64,000 nt of DNA from positions 62,001 to 126,000 of the forward strand of contig NZ_JACHLU010000001.1 in assembly GCF_014204625.1 (NCBI RefSeq), read 5' to 3'. The notes beneath the pieces were generated by a model. That model searched no databases. It was not told the origin of the DNA and saw nothing but the letters and a program-made list of their open reading frames with translations. The translations under genes were made by a program, and so were the position numbers. Shown here one piece after another: positions 16,492-24,582 of the stretch; the first letter of the stretch is position 1, and each line of letters opens with the position of its first letter. The stretch comes from Gillisella vitis. GTDB lineage: Bacteria; Pseudomonadota; Alphaproteobacteria; Rhizobiales; Rhizobiaceae.

Positions 16492-17604
16492 TTATTTCTT
16501 GTAGTTCAGGCTCCACAGATCTTGCCAGTCCTGGCGGGCCTGCCAGTCGGCGCTTGCGGTTGCGGCATCATAGCCCATGATCTGGTCGCTGATTTTGGCA
16601 ATACCGGATGGTTCATCGGCAGGAAGTGCGATTTTGGTGCTGGTGGACATTTTTCCATCAACCGCCTGTGGCGCTATGCCTTCTGCGGTCATCATGTAAT
16701 GGATGAACAGCTTTGCAGCGTTGGGGCTTTTGCTGCCCGCAGCAATCAGACCAAGCGATGGGTAGTTCCAGCCCGCAAAAGGGGCAAGACCCGCGCAAAT
16801 ACCGAGCTTCATGCCCTTGGCATTGTCTCGATACTTGGCCGTGCTGACCAGACCGATAAAGCTGTCTTTGACATCAGGTGCTCCAACCGCTTCGGCCGCA
16901 GCCCCATCGGAATCGGTTAGCAGCGGTCCGTTGGCGGCCAGCGCCTTGACGAAAGCGGCGGTGGCGCTGCTCTCTTTGGTGTCCAGCGGCTTGCCGAACT
17001 GGGCCTGATAGGCGTCCGCAACAGCCTTGTCGTGATGGTTTGCCATCTGGTTGAACCAGTCCGTATAGGATGGCTTGCCCAATGGGTCTTGCATCGACAC
17101 TTTGCCCTTCCATTTCGGCTCGGTCAGCTCCCAGATGTTTTTAACCGGGCAGGACTGATAAAGGCTTGTGTTATAGGTCCAGACATTGGGTGCCAGTACC
17201 ACGGTCAAAGGCTTTTGATAGGTCTTCGGAATGTCGGCGGCCAGATCAGCGGGAACCCAGCTGATAACATAGCCTTTCGACAACAATTGCTCATTGGCCG
17301 CCGGGGCATCCGAAAGAATGGCAACATCGGCCTTGACGTTGCCCGCCTGTGCTTCGCGGCTGACAATTTCCAGAATATCCGGGGCCTTGGCTTTAATACC
17401 AGTGGCCTTGACGCCGTATTTCTCGCTGAACGCCTTGGCCTGCTCCACAATCTTGCCGGTGGAGTCATAGACATTGATCGGCGCTTCCTTTTTTGCCGCC
17501 GCAATCAGCGCCTCAAGATTGAAACTGTCCTCTGCTGCCGCCGTTGACAGGGCCGCAACCGAGGCTGTGAGCGCCACAAGGCTGATCTTAAAAAAAGAGG
17601 TCAT
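16492..17604 (-). CDS. periplasmic binding protein of an Fe3+/hexose-phosphate-type ABC importer
   Basis: A 370-residue protein with a Sec signal (MTSFFKISLVALTASVAALS...AAAEDS). The mature part begins FNLEALIAAAKKEAPINVYDSTGKIVEQA and continues ADVAILSDAPAANEQL, the pattern of family 1 binding proteins (FbpA/AfuA/PhnS/thiamine group). Two Cys (YQSCPVKN and LGICAGL) may form a disulfide. ATG 17604 follows AGGAAAA. It works with the fused permease and ATPase encoded upstream. The neighbouring phosphatase favours an organophosphate ligand over iron. Confidence 0.88.
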   Translation of the reverse strand: MTSFFKISLVALTASVAALSTAAAEDSFNLEALIAAAKKEAPINVYDSTGKIVEQAKAFSEKYGVKATGIKAKAPDILEIVSREAQAGNVKADVAILSDAPAANEQLLSKGYVISWVPADLAADIPKTYQKPLTVVLAPNVWTYNTSLYQSCPVKNIWELTEPKWKGKVSMQDPLGKPSYTDWFNQMANHHDKAVADAYQAQFGKPLDTKESSATAAFVKALAANGPLLTDSDGAAAEAVGAPDVKDSFIGLVSTAKYRDNAKGMKLGICAGLAPFAGWNYPSLGLIAAGSKSPNAAKLFIHYMMTAEGIAPQAVDGKMSTSTKIALPADEPSGIAKISDQIMGYDAATASADWQARQDWQDLWSLNYKK

Positions 17605-17676
17605 GACATTTTCCTGTGATTGAAAACATGAAGAAAATCTTGCCGACAGTTGACGGCAAAGAAAGGGATGCGTGGT

Positions 17677-18819
17677 TCAGGCCCCTTGATGAAGGCCGAT
17701 ATGTGCGGGTGTCCTCGATGAGGATGACAGGCAGGCGGGCATCTCGATGCGCTGTCCACCGGCATCAAAGACATGCAGCGCTTGAGCTGGAAGATGACAG
17801 CCAATCCTGTCTTTCATTGCCCACTGCGGTCTGGACTGGGTGGAATGAAAAATCCGTTGTGCGCCATGGGAAAGCTCAATGATCCAACTGCCGCCAGTGG
17901 GCATGATGGCCTCGACCGTAACGGGAATGGCATCTCTATCGCTGGCGTCACACAGTCTGACGTCTTCGGGGCGGATACCGCAGATGTCGGCATCCATGCC
18001 AACTGGCAGGTTTGCGCCCACATGGCTGGCAAAACCGCCAAGCGGACTACGACCCACGCCGCGCAACCTGATCATGTTGATTTGCGGATTGCCGATAAAC
18101 TCGGCCACAAAGCGATTGGCAGGATGGGCATAAATGTCATCCGGCGTGCCCACCTGCTGCACAGTCCCTTTGTTCATCACGGCAATGGTGTTGGCCAAAG
18201 TCATGGCCTCCCATTGGTCGTGGCTGACGAAGATAATGGTGGTGCCAAATGTTTCGTGCAGCTTGCGCAATTCGGCGCGCATTTCCAGCCGCAAGGCGGC
18301 ATCCAGATTGGACAATGGCTCATCCAGCAGCAACACACCGGGATTGATCGCCAACATGCGCGCCAGCGCCACCCGCTGCTGCTGACCACCCGACAATTGC
18401 GAAGGATAACGCCCGGCATAATCGGCAATGCGCAGCTTGGTCATCACATCCAGGCAGCGGGCCTTGCGCTCTGCCGCGGGCACATTTTTCAGGCGGAGGC
18501 CAAAATCGACATTTTTCTCCACCGTCATATGCGGCCACAGGGCGTAATTTTGAAACACCAGCCCAATGCCGCGCTTTTCCGGCGGCACAAAGCGCGATTG
18601 CGCGACAGAATCGACAATCCTGTCATCCATCGATATTTCGCCCTCCGATGCATGTTCGAGACCGGCAATCATCCGCAGCATCGTGGTTTTGCCGCAGCCA
18701 GAGGGGCCAAGCAGACACATGAATTCACCATCGGCCACGGTAAGATCGACGCCATCCACGGCAGGTTCTGGGCCACGGCCGTAGAATTTCGTCAGACCTT
18801 TCAGGGTAATCTTGGGCAT
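17677..18819 (-). CDS. ABC importer ATPase (FbpC/AfuC/PotA type)
   Basis: The 380-residue ATPase has Walker A GPSGCGKTT, signature LSGGQQQRVALAR, Walker B VLLLDEPLSNLD and the switch VSHDQWEAMTLA. It has a C-terminal TOBE-like regulatory domain from about residue 245 (INMIRLRGVG...CGIRPEDVRL). ATG 18819 comes one base after the permease stop. The last 20 residues are Ser- and His-rich and probably not part of the fold. It energises the fused permease encoded just before it. Confidence 0.92.
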   Translation of the reverse strand: MPKITLKGLTKFYGRGPEPAVDGVDLTVADGEFMCLLGPSGCGKTTMLRMIAGLEHASEGEISMDDRIVDSVAQSRFVPPEKRGIGLVFQNYALWPHMTVEKNVDFGLRLKNVPAAERKARCLDVMTKLRIADYAGRYPSQLSGGQQQRVALARMLAINPGVLLLDEPLSNLDAALRLEMRAELRKLHETFGTTIIFVSHDQWEAMTLANTIAVMNKGTVQQVGTPDDIYAHPANRFVAEFIGNPQINMIRLRGVGRSPLGGFASHVGANLPVGMDADICGIRPEDVRLCDASDRDAIPVTVEAIMPTGGSWIIELSHGAQRIFHSTQSRPQWAMKDRIGCHLPAQALHVFDAGGQRIEMPACLSSSSRTPAHIGLHQGA

Positions 18820-18820
18820 G

Positions 18821-20653
18821 TCAGCTCTCCAGACCACGGGCGAGGCCGGTGCCGGAGATCCTCTGGATCAACACGGTTCCCAACCAGGCAATCAGGGCAA
18901 TCATCAACACCACGGCATTGGCTGCCTGGTCATAGTTGTAATCCAGCAGACGCAGTGAATAGGTGGTCAGCACATCGGTGGCGGGCACGGCGAGAATGAT
19001 AAACAGGCTCACGCCTTTGATGCCCGAAATGAAGGGTAGAAGAATGGCGGTTGCCAAAGGTGCCGCCTGTATCGGAATGATGATGGTGCGCATTCGGCAC
19101 CACCAGCTGGCCCCGACAACCCGCGCTGCCTCTTCCGGCTCACGGCCCAACTGGGTCATGGCGGCAATGCCGGAACGGCTGGCAAAGGGCATTTGCTCGG
19201 CAATCAGCGCCAGGATCAAAATCACGGGCGTGCCATAGAGTGCCGGAATTGGGCCACGCGCCACGGCAAACAGCGACAGGAAAGCAGCGGCAAAAGCGAT
19301 GCCGGGCACCAGATAGGGCAAAAAGGTGATCTGGCGCAAAAACGTGGCAATTGTGCGCGAGGGACTGCGCAACACTGCGTAGCCAACCAGCAGGCCAAGC
19401 GTGCCAGAGACCAGCGACGCCATGCCGACAATGCGCACGGTGTTCCACGCGGCCTGCCAGAACTCGGGCGTCAGCAGAATGCCGCTACGCAATGCGATAG
19501 TATCGAGATGGGTACCAATCCAGAAATTCAGCGTGAAATTATCCGGCGTAAAACGCCCCGGCAAAATCATCACGGTTGAGAGAAACAAGGTCAGCAGCGG
19601 CAAGGCCACGCCAACCAGCACGAACGTTGCGGGTAAACCTGCGGACAGAATGCGAAAGCGACCAAGCCTGCCAAGTCGCTCCATATTGCCCTTGCCGCCA
19701 ACAGTCACAAAGCGGCGGGCTTCACGCATCATCCGCACATCAATCAACAGCGTGACAACGCCAATCAGCATGATGGTTGCCGCCATCACCGCAGCAACGC
19801 CGTTCTGGCGCGATGACAGCGAACGGTACAGCCCGGTGGAAAGCGTGTCGTAATTGATTGGCAGGCCAAGAATATAGGGAACGGCAAATTCGCCAATGCA
19901 ATCGGCAAAGATCAGCAATGCGGCGGAGAGCAGGGCAGGCCGCACCAGCGGCAGGATAATCGACAAGGCAATTTTGCGTGGCGGCGCCCCCAGGATTCGG
20001 GCGCATTCTTCCATTTGCACATCCATCCGGCGCAAGGCATTGCCAACAATCAGAATGACCAGCGGCGTATAATGAAGCACCAGAATAAACACGATGGGCA
20101 GATAGCCATAGGCCAGCCAGTTGGGCGTATGCACGCCCATGGCTTCCATCCAGCCCGGCTGCCCGCCAATGTTGCGGTTTTTGAAAATCGTCGTCCAGGC
20201 CAGCGCAAAGGTCCAGGTCGGCAGCATGAAGGGCACAATCAGCGCTGTTGCAAACCATGCCCGCCCGGCCATGTCGGTGCGGTTGACCAGCCAGGCCAGC
20301 ACCACACCAAGGCTGATCGAAAGTGTTACCGTGCCCAAAGCGATGGACAGCGTATGAACCAGCGGGCTCCAGATCAGAATGGCAGACATGCGAGAGACAA
20401 ACACGCGGGCGAGATAGAAGAGTGTCAATGCGCCATCATCCTGATGGATGCGATAGCCATCGCCGGGATGCACGATCACCGCGTCCGCGAGAATGGAAAA
20501 CACCGGCGCGAGGATGACATAGGCGAAAAACAGGCACAGCAGAATGCCGATAAAAATTGCAGGCTCATGACGGGCGACAGCACAGCGATGCAACAGCTGG
20601 CGCATCCGCCCCGCAGGCTCCCTTGCACCCATTCTCTCGACACCCGCTGACAT
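18821..20653 (-). CDS. fused two-domain ABC permease (FbpB/AfuB type)
   Basis: A protein of about 610 residues with two consecutive permease domains, hence roughly 12 membrane segments. The first domain has the coupling loop EECARILGAPPRKIALSIIL, the second EEAARVVGASWWCRMRTIIIP. Such fusions are usual for ferric iron, 2-aminoethylphosphonate and hexose-phosphate importers. ATG 20653 (MSAGVERMG) is chosen; the frame is open to 20728, but that extension overlaps the operator region. It is the first gene of the five-gene operon. Confidence 0.88.
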   Translation of the reverse strand: MSAGVERMGAREPAGRMRQLLHRCAVARHEPAIFIGILLCLFFAYVILAPVFSILADAVIVHPGDGYRIHQDDGALTLFYLARVFVSRMSAILIWSPLVHTLSIALGTVTLSISLGVVLAWLVNRTDMAGRAWFATALIVPFMLPTWTFALAWTTIFKNRNIGGQPGWMEAMGVHTPNWLAYGYLPIVFILVLHYTPLVILIVGNALRRMDVQMEECARILGAPPRKIALSIILPLVRPALLSAALLIFADCIGEFAVPYILGLPINYDTLSTGLYRSLSSRQNGVAAVMAATIMLIGVVTLLIDVRMMREARRFVTVGGKGNMERLGRLGRFRILSAGLPATFVLVGVALPLLTLFLSTVMILPGRFTPDNFTLNFWIGTHLDTIALRSGILLTPEFWQAAWNTVRIVGMASLVSGTLGLLVGYAVLRSPSRTIATFLRQITFLPYLVPGIAFAAAFLSLFAVARGPIPALYGTPVILILALIAEQMPFASRSGIAAMTQLGREPEEAARVVGASWWCRMRTIIIPIQAAPLATAILLPFISGIKGVSLFIILAVPATDVLTTYSLRLLDYNYDQAANAVVLMIALIAWLGTVLIQRISGTGLARGLES

Positions 20654-20722
20654 GACTTTGCCGTCTCCGCCTGACCAATTGGCCTGAGGGATAATGGCTC
20701 TCCATGACAGGGGAATGACTGT

Positions 20723-20738
20723 TTGCACATATGTGCAA
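20723..20738. promoter_or_regulatory. probable LacI-type operator
   Basis: TTGCACATATGTGCAA is a perfect 16-bp palindrome 70 bp before the fused permease start. LacI-family operators are palindromes of this size, and the LacI-type gene closes the same operon. A half-site TTGCACG also occurs near 15718, at the phosphatase/regulator junction. Confidence 0.6.
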
Positions 20739-20770
20739 CAAAAATGAATCCTGTAGTAGGGCTGGCGTTC

Positions 20771-20880
20771 TAAAGCATGTCGGGTTTTATTGTCCTCAAT
20801 AAAACGATAACGTACATGCGAAAAAGAAAGAGCTAAAGCCTGTCGCAGTCAATCCTATTCACTGCGACAGGCTTTAGCGC
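20771..20880. repeat. compound rhizobial palindromic repeat
   Basis: Two palindromes follow each other. The first is AAAGCATGTCGGG ... TTTTATTG-TCCT-CAATAAAA ... GATAACGTACATGCG. The second is GCTAAAGCCTGTCGCAGT (20832-20849) paired perfectly over 18 bp with ACTGCGACAGGCTTTAGC (20861-20878). AAAGCATGTCG...GATAACG.ACATGCG with a following AAAGAGCTAAAGC is a common intergenic pattern in Agrobacterium and Rhizobium genomes as I know them. It separates the divergent permease and BrnA-like genes and may act as a bidirectional terminator or an RNA structure. Confidence 0.7.
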
Positions 20881-20920
20881 GTGCAGATTAAAACAGATAT
20901 GTACAATAAAGGAAACTGAC

Positions 20921-21154
20921 ATGGCCCAGACGCCCCGGCGCCCCATTAATCCCATGGATGCGGCAGAAGCTCTGTTCAAGCCTGCAAAGAAGGCAGCCGC
21001 ACCTGCTATGGAAAAACCTGCTATTCCCAACAGCAAGGAACTGGTGTCGATCCGGCTTGATAGCGATGTGCTTGCCCATTTTCAGCAGGACGGACCGGGC
21101 TGGCAGGAGCGCATCAATGATGTGTTGCGGGCAGAGATGAAAAGCCAGTTGTGA
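20921..21154 (+). CDS. BrnA-like antitoxin, without a BrnT partner
   Basis: The 77-residue protein has a charged, Pro/Ala-rich N-terminus and a C-terminal ribbon-helix-helix-like part VSIRLDSDVLAHFQQDGPGWQERINDVLRAE. This closely follows the BrnA antitoxin pattern (IRLD.DVL..F...GPGWQ.RIN..LR). ATG 20921 follows AAAGGAAA. BrnA normally follows and binds the BrnT ribonuclease and represses their operon; no BrnT-like frame precedes it here, where a compound repeat lies instead. The gene ends one base before the converging LacI gene. It is either a solitary regulator or the remnant of a toxin-antitoxin pair. Confidence 0.8.
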   Translation: MAQTPRRPINPMDAAEALFKPAKKAAAPAMEKPAIPNSKELVSIRLDSDVLAHFQQDGPGWQERINDVLRAEMKSQL

Positions 21155-22195
21155 TCACGATTGCACGAACTGGAAGCCATCGCTGTCCCCCGGCGTCAGC
21201 TCCAGCGGCCAAATGCGATTGCGGGCGTGATCCTGATAGGTTTCTGCGTAATCGGGCATAGACGCCAGCAGGGTTTCAGCAACTTCCATCCCGAGATCAT
21301 GCAGCGATAGGCGATAACAGGTCAATGCTGGTTGAAGAAACTTGGCCCGTGGAGCCTCTCGAAAGCCGATAACCGCAACATCCTTGCCCGGCGCAAGACC
21401 CGCTTCCGCCAGACATTGGTAGAGCCCGATGGCCATCATTTCATAGATCAGAATGATCGCACTCGGCCGAGGCTCAAGCGCAAGCAGGGCGCAGCCCGCA
21501 TGATAGCCGCCGCTTTCGGTCGATGGCGCGCGGATGACAAGCGCCGGATCAAATGGCAGATGATGACGCTCCAGCGCAGATTTATAAGCATCGACAAACA
21601 CATAGCCGAGATTGATGTCATTGCAGGGCGCCGCAATGGCAATGCGCCGATGGCCTTGCGCCACCAGCCTGTCGACCGCAGAATTGGCAACGCCTTCAAA
21701 GTCAAGATCGATCCATCTGTGGCTGCCGCCAGAGGTGCTACGCCCCAGTGTCACAAACGGAATTTTGGCCTTGATCAGCAGATCAATACGCGCATCGACG
21801 CGCTGAGTGGCGGAAATGATCATGGCATCAACCAGACGACGCGCCACCATGCGCTTGAGATATTCCAGCGGATCTTCGTCATTGGGGCAGGGCAACATCA
21901 CCAGATCAAGGTTATGCCGCTTGAGCACCGCCTGCAATCCACCCGTCAGACCAGAGAAAAAGTTATCACTGTTTTCAATGCTTTCCTGGCTGGACTCGAT
22001 CATCAGACCGACTACATTGGTTGACCCCTTGCGCAAGGAGCGGCCTGATTGATTGGCAACATAGCCAAGCTGCTCGGCCGCTTCCAGCACACGCTTGCGC
22101 GTTTCCGCATTCACATCCGGGCGTCCGTTCAAGGCACGTGACACCGTGCCGATCGAGATGTCCAGATGCTTTGCAAGCTGATGTATGCCCTTCAT
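21155..22195 (-). CDS. LacI-family regulator divergent from the sugar operon
   Basis: The 346-residue protein starts MKGIHQLAKHLDISIGTVSRALNGRPDVNAETRKRVLEAAE, a complete LacI helix-turn-helix, then the hinge YVANQSGRSLRKG and a sugar-binding-like sensor domain (VVGLMIESSQES...). ATG 22195 is used because the 19 residues encoded upstream lack family features. It is divergent from the oxidoreductase gene, with the palindrome CGTAAACGTTTACG between. It most likely represses the adjacent sugar operon until the substrate arrives. Confidence 0.92.
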   Translation of the reverse strand: MKGIHQLAKHLDISIGTVSRALNGRPDVNAETRKRVLEAAEQLGYVANQSGRSLRKGSTNVVGLMIESSQESIENSDNFFSGLTGGLQAVLKRHNLDLVMLPCPNDEDPLEYLKRMVARRLVDAMIISATQRVDARIDLLIKAKIPFVTLGRSTSGGSHRWIDLDFEGVANSAVDRLVAQGHRRIAIAAPCNDINLGYVFVDAYKSALERHHLPFDPALVIRAPSTESGGYHAGCALLALEPRPSAIILIYEMMAIGLYQCLAEAGLAPGKDVAVIGFREAPRAKFLQPALTCYRLSLHDLGMEVAETLLASMPDYAETYQDHARNRIWPLELTPGDSDGFQFVQS

Positions 22196-22234
22196 TGACG
22201 CTTTTCTCCCATGCGGCATTGTACCAAAAGCACA

Positions 22235-22269
22235 GCCGCAATACTGCGGCAAGATACGAGATTATCTCG
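22235..22269 (-). promoter_or_regulatory. palindromes in the regulator's own upstream region
   Basis: GCCGCA-ATAC-TGCGGC (22235-22250) and CGAGAT-T-ATCTCG (22257-22269) lie 40 to 75 bp before the regulator start. A minus-strand TACAAT sits near 22220, with TATTGC about 16 bp upstream of it. The first palindrome would overlap that -35, so it may be an autoregulatory site distinct from the main operator. Confidence 0.4.
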
Positions 22270-22344
22270 ATAAAAACCGCAACCAATCCACGGCGGGTTT
22301 AGGGTTGTTCCAGAGCTTGCTCGTGCAGACACATCAACGTCCCC

Positions 22345-22388
22345 TTGACATGAAATAAAAACTGCGACTAGTATCGTAAACGTTTACG
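22345..22388 (+). promoter_or_regulatory. sugar operon promoter with LacI operator
   Basis: TTGACA (22345-22350) and TAGTAT (22369-22374), 18 bp apart, form a strong sigma-70 promoter. The perfect 14-bp palindrome CGTAAACGTTTACG (22375-22388) follows the -10 box immediately, so bound repressor would cover the transcription start. The central CG and AAACGTTT core are typical LacI-family operator features. Confidence 0.85.
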
Positions 22389-22530
22389 GTCGTTGTGTCA
22401 TGAGGAGTTTTGCACGGTGACGGGGACTGACGGGAGGCAAGCCGTCTCGCTTCGCGCAACCCACAGAAACGAAAAAGGTGAAGAGCCTGAGCGTTTGCTG
22501 TGACGTGCCTTGGCCCTGAGGGAGGAAAAT

Positions 22531-23565
22531 GTGACATTCAAAGCCGTTTTATGCGGGTGCGGCGCTATGGCCAAAGGCTGGCTCAAGGCGATTGCCAGCA
22601 ACCCGGCACTTCGAGAGCAAATTTCCATTGTTGGTCTTGTCGATGTCAATCCGGCGGCGGCGAAAGCGCTTGCTGTGGAGTTTGCTCTTAACAATGCGGC
22701 AACGGGTCGTGACCTTGCGCAGATGCTGGCTTCAAGCGGGGCTGACCTTGTGTTTGATGTGGTCGTGCCACATGCCCGTTTCGAGGTGGTGTCAACGGCC
22801 TTGAAAGCCGGGTGCCATGTGCTCAGTGAAAAGCCGATGGCCAATTCGCTGGAAGAGGGCAGGGCGCTGATTGCGCTTGCCGCCAAGGTTGGGCGCATCC
22901 ATGCTATCGTGCAGAACCGCCGCTTTATCACTGGCGTGCGCCGAATGCAGCGCTTTGTCGAAAGCGGTGCGATTGGCGATCTGACAGCCATCCACTGTGA
23001 TTTCTTTCTCGCCCCCCATTTTGGCGGATTTCGAGATGAGATGGAGCATGTGCTGTTGCATGATATGGCCATTCACACCTTTGATGCCGCCCGCTTTGTC
23101 GCATCACGCCAACCGCTTGCGGCCTATTGTGTGGAGCGCAATCCAAAAGGCTCATGGTATGCCCATGGTGCGTCAGCCAATGCGATTTTCGAGTTCAGCG
23201 ATGATGTGGTGTTTACCTATCGTGGCTCGTGGTGTGCCGAAGGCCGTAATACAAGTTGGGAAAGCCAATGGCGGGTTATCGGCTCACAAGGAATGCTGAC
23301 ATGGGATGGTGAAGAGGCGTTTGAAGCCACTGTTGCTGGCGATGAACCCGGTCTCTTGCATGGATATAAGATCGTAAACGTTTACGATCACAAAAATCCC
23401 GACCAAACCCATGGCCATGCCAGCGTGATTGCCAGTTTCATCACAGCGGTTGCGGGTGGCAAGGCCCCAGAGACAGTTGCCTCGGACAATATCAACAGCC
23501 TTGCCATGGTGTTTGCCGCGATTGAAAGCGCAAAAACCGGCCAACGCATCATCATTTCAGCCTGA
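22531..23565 (+). CDS. Gfo/Idh/MocA-family NAD(P)-dependent oxidoreductase
   Basis: The 344-residue protein has a Rossmann N-terminus (VLCGCGAMAKGWLKAI) and the family signature HVLSEKPMANSLEEG (EKP with the catalytic lysine), then a C-terminal dimerisation/substrate domain with LHDMAIHTFDAAR. The start is GTG 22531 after GGGAGGA; an ATG one base earlier meets a stop. It is the first gene of the sugar operon and probably oxidises the imported sugar or derivative. Near its 3' end the codons for KIVNVYDHK contain a second copy of the operator palindrome. Confidence 0.9.
   Translation: MTFKAVLCGCGAMAKGWLKAIASNPALREQISIVGLVDVNPAAAKALAVEFALNNAATGRDLAQMLASSGADLVFDVVVPHARFEVVSTALKAGCHVLSEKPMANSLEEGRALIALAAKVGRIHAIVQNRRFITGVRRMQRFVESGAIGDLTAIHCDFFLAPHFGGFRDEMEHVLLHDMAIHTFDAARFVASRQPLAAYCVERNPKGSWYAHGASANAIFEFSDDVVFTYRGSWCAEGRNTSWESQWRVIGSQGMLTWDGEEAFEATVAGDEPGLLHGYKIVNVYDHKNPDQTHGHASVIASFITAVAGGKAPETVASDNINSLAMVFAAIESAKTGQRIIISA
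23370..23389. promoter_or_regulatory. second operator palindrome inside the oxidoreductase gene
   Basis: GATCGTAAACGTTTACGATC is a perfect 20-bp palindrome containing the same CGTAAACGTTTACG core as the promoter operator, about 1 kb downstream. An intragenic auxiliary operator permits repressor looping or a roadblock to transcription. Confidence 0.7.
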
Positions 23566-23582
23566 ATCCAAGGATATTCATT

Positions 23583-24515
23583 GTGAGCAATCCAGCCAAA
23601 TCCATTCGTATCGGCACCATGATCAGCGGCAACAATGGCGATGCTGCCACCCGCATCACCCAGATTGCTCATCTCGGTTTTGAGAGTTTTGAGCCCTTTT
23701 TCTGGCAGACCACCAAAGGGCAGGATCTGGCGGAACTGGGCAAGCGGTGCCTTGATGCCATTGGCGATCGTGACATTACCATTTCCACGCTTGGCATGTT
23801 CGGCAACCCTCTGGAAGAGACCGAGGTTGATCTGCAAGCCCTGCAAGGATGGAAGGATTGTATCGACAATGCCCATCATTTTGGTGCCACCTGCGTGGCG
23901 GGTTTCACAGGGCGTTTGCGTGGCAAGGTGCTGACCGAGAGCCTGCCCCGTTACCGCGAAATCTGGAGCGAGCTGGCCAAACGGGCTGCCGACAAGGGTA
24001 TTCGCATTGCCTTTGAGAATTGCGCCATGGATGGCAATTGGCAAAGCGGAGACTGGAACATAGCCCATAACCCGGATGCGTGGGAATTGATGTTCAACGA
24101 GACGCCCGATGACAATCTGGGGCTGGAGTGGGAACCATGCCATCAAATGGTGTATCTGATTGATCCGCTGCCGCAAATTCGCAAATGGGCGCATAAAATT
24201 TTCCACGTGCATGGCAAGGATGCCACCATTCGCTGGGATGTGATCCGCGAGCACGGCATTTTTGGCAAAGAACCCTTTGTTTTCATGCGCACGCCCGGCT
24301 TTGGCGATAGCAACTGGACCACTATCATCAGCGAATTGCGCCTTGCGGGCTATACGGGTGCGATTGACATCGAAGGCTGGCATGATCCGGTCTACCGTGA
24401 TGCACTGGAAATGACGGGGCAGGTACATGCTCTCAACCATTTGAAACAGGCCCGTGGCGGCGACTTCATTGACGAAATGGCAGCTTACGGCGGCGGTGAT
24501 CCGACGCTGGCATGA
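23583..24515 (+). CDS. sugar phosphate isomerase/epimerase (xylose isomerase-like barrel)
   Basis: The 310-residue protein belongs to the AP-endonuclease-2/xylose isomerase-like TIM barrels. Likely metal ligands are the acidic and His residues in IRIAFENCAMDG, LGLEWEPCHQM, IFHVHGKDA and AIDIEGWHD. The start is GTG 23583 after AAGGAT, 17 nt after the oxidoreductase. Such enzymes isomerise or epimerise keto-sugars or inositol-type rings and commonly pair with Gfo/Idh/MocA dehydrogenases. The exact substrate is not apparent. Confidence 0.87.
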   Translation: MSNPAKSIRIGTMISGNNGDAATRITQIAHLGFESFEPFFWQTTKGQDLAELGKRCLDAIGDRDITISTLGMFGNPLEETEVDLQALQGWKDCIDNAHHFGATCVAGFTGRLRGKVLTESLPRYREIWSELAKRAADKGIRIAFENCAMDGNWQSGDWNIAHNPDAWELMFNETPDDNLGLEWEPCHQMVYLIDPLPQIRKWAHKIFHVHGKDATIRWDVIREHGIFGKEPFVFMRTPGFGDSNWTTIISELRLAGYTGAIDIEGWHDPVYRDALEMTGQVHALNHLKQARGGDFIDEMAAYGGGDPTLA

Positions 24516-24582
24516 CGGAAACGGTCACAGTCATTGGGGCATGGAGGTGCCTCAATGAAACAACAAAGTGGAGGAGGAAACC

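Noticed and set aside
17773..18999. 408-codon plus-strand frame over the ATPase gene
   Set aside because: It mirrors a gene with complete ATPase motifs, and the translated protein has no recognisable pattern.
20832..20878. The 18-bp perfect palindrome as an operator of the BrnA-like gene
   Set aside because: It fits a dispersed rhizobial intergenic repeat better, and an 11-nt loop with long arms favours an RNA hairpin.
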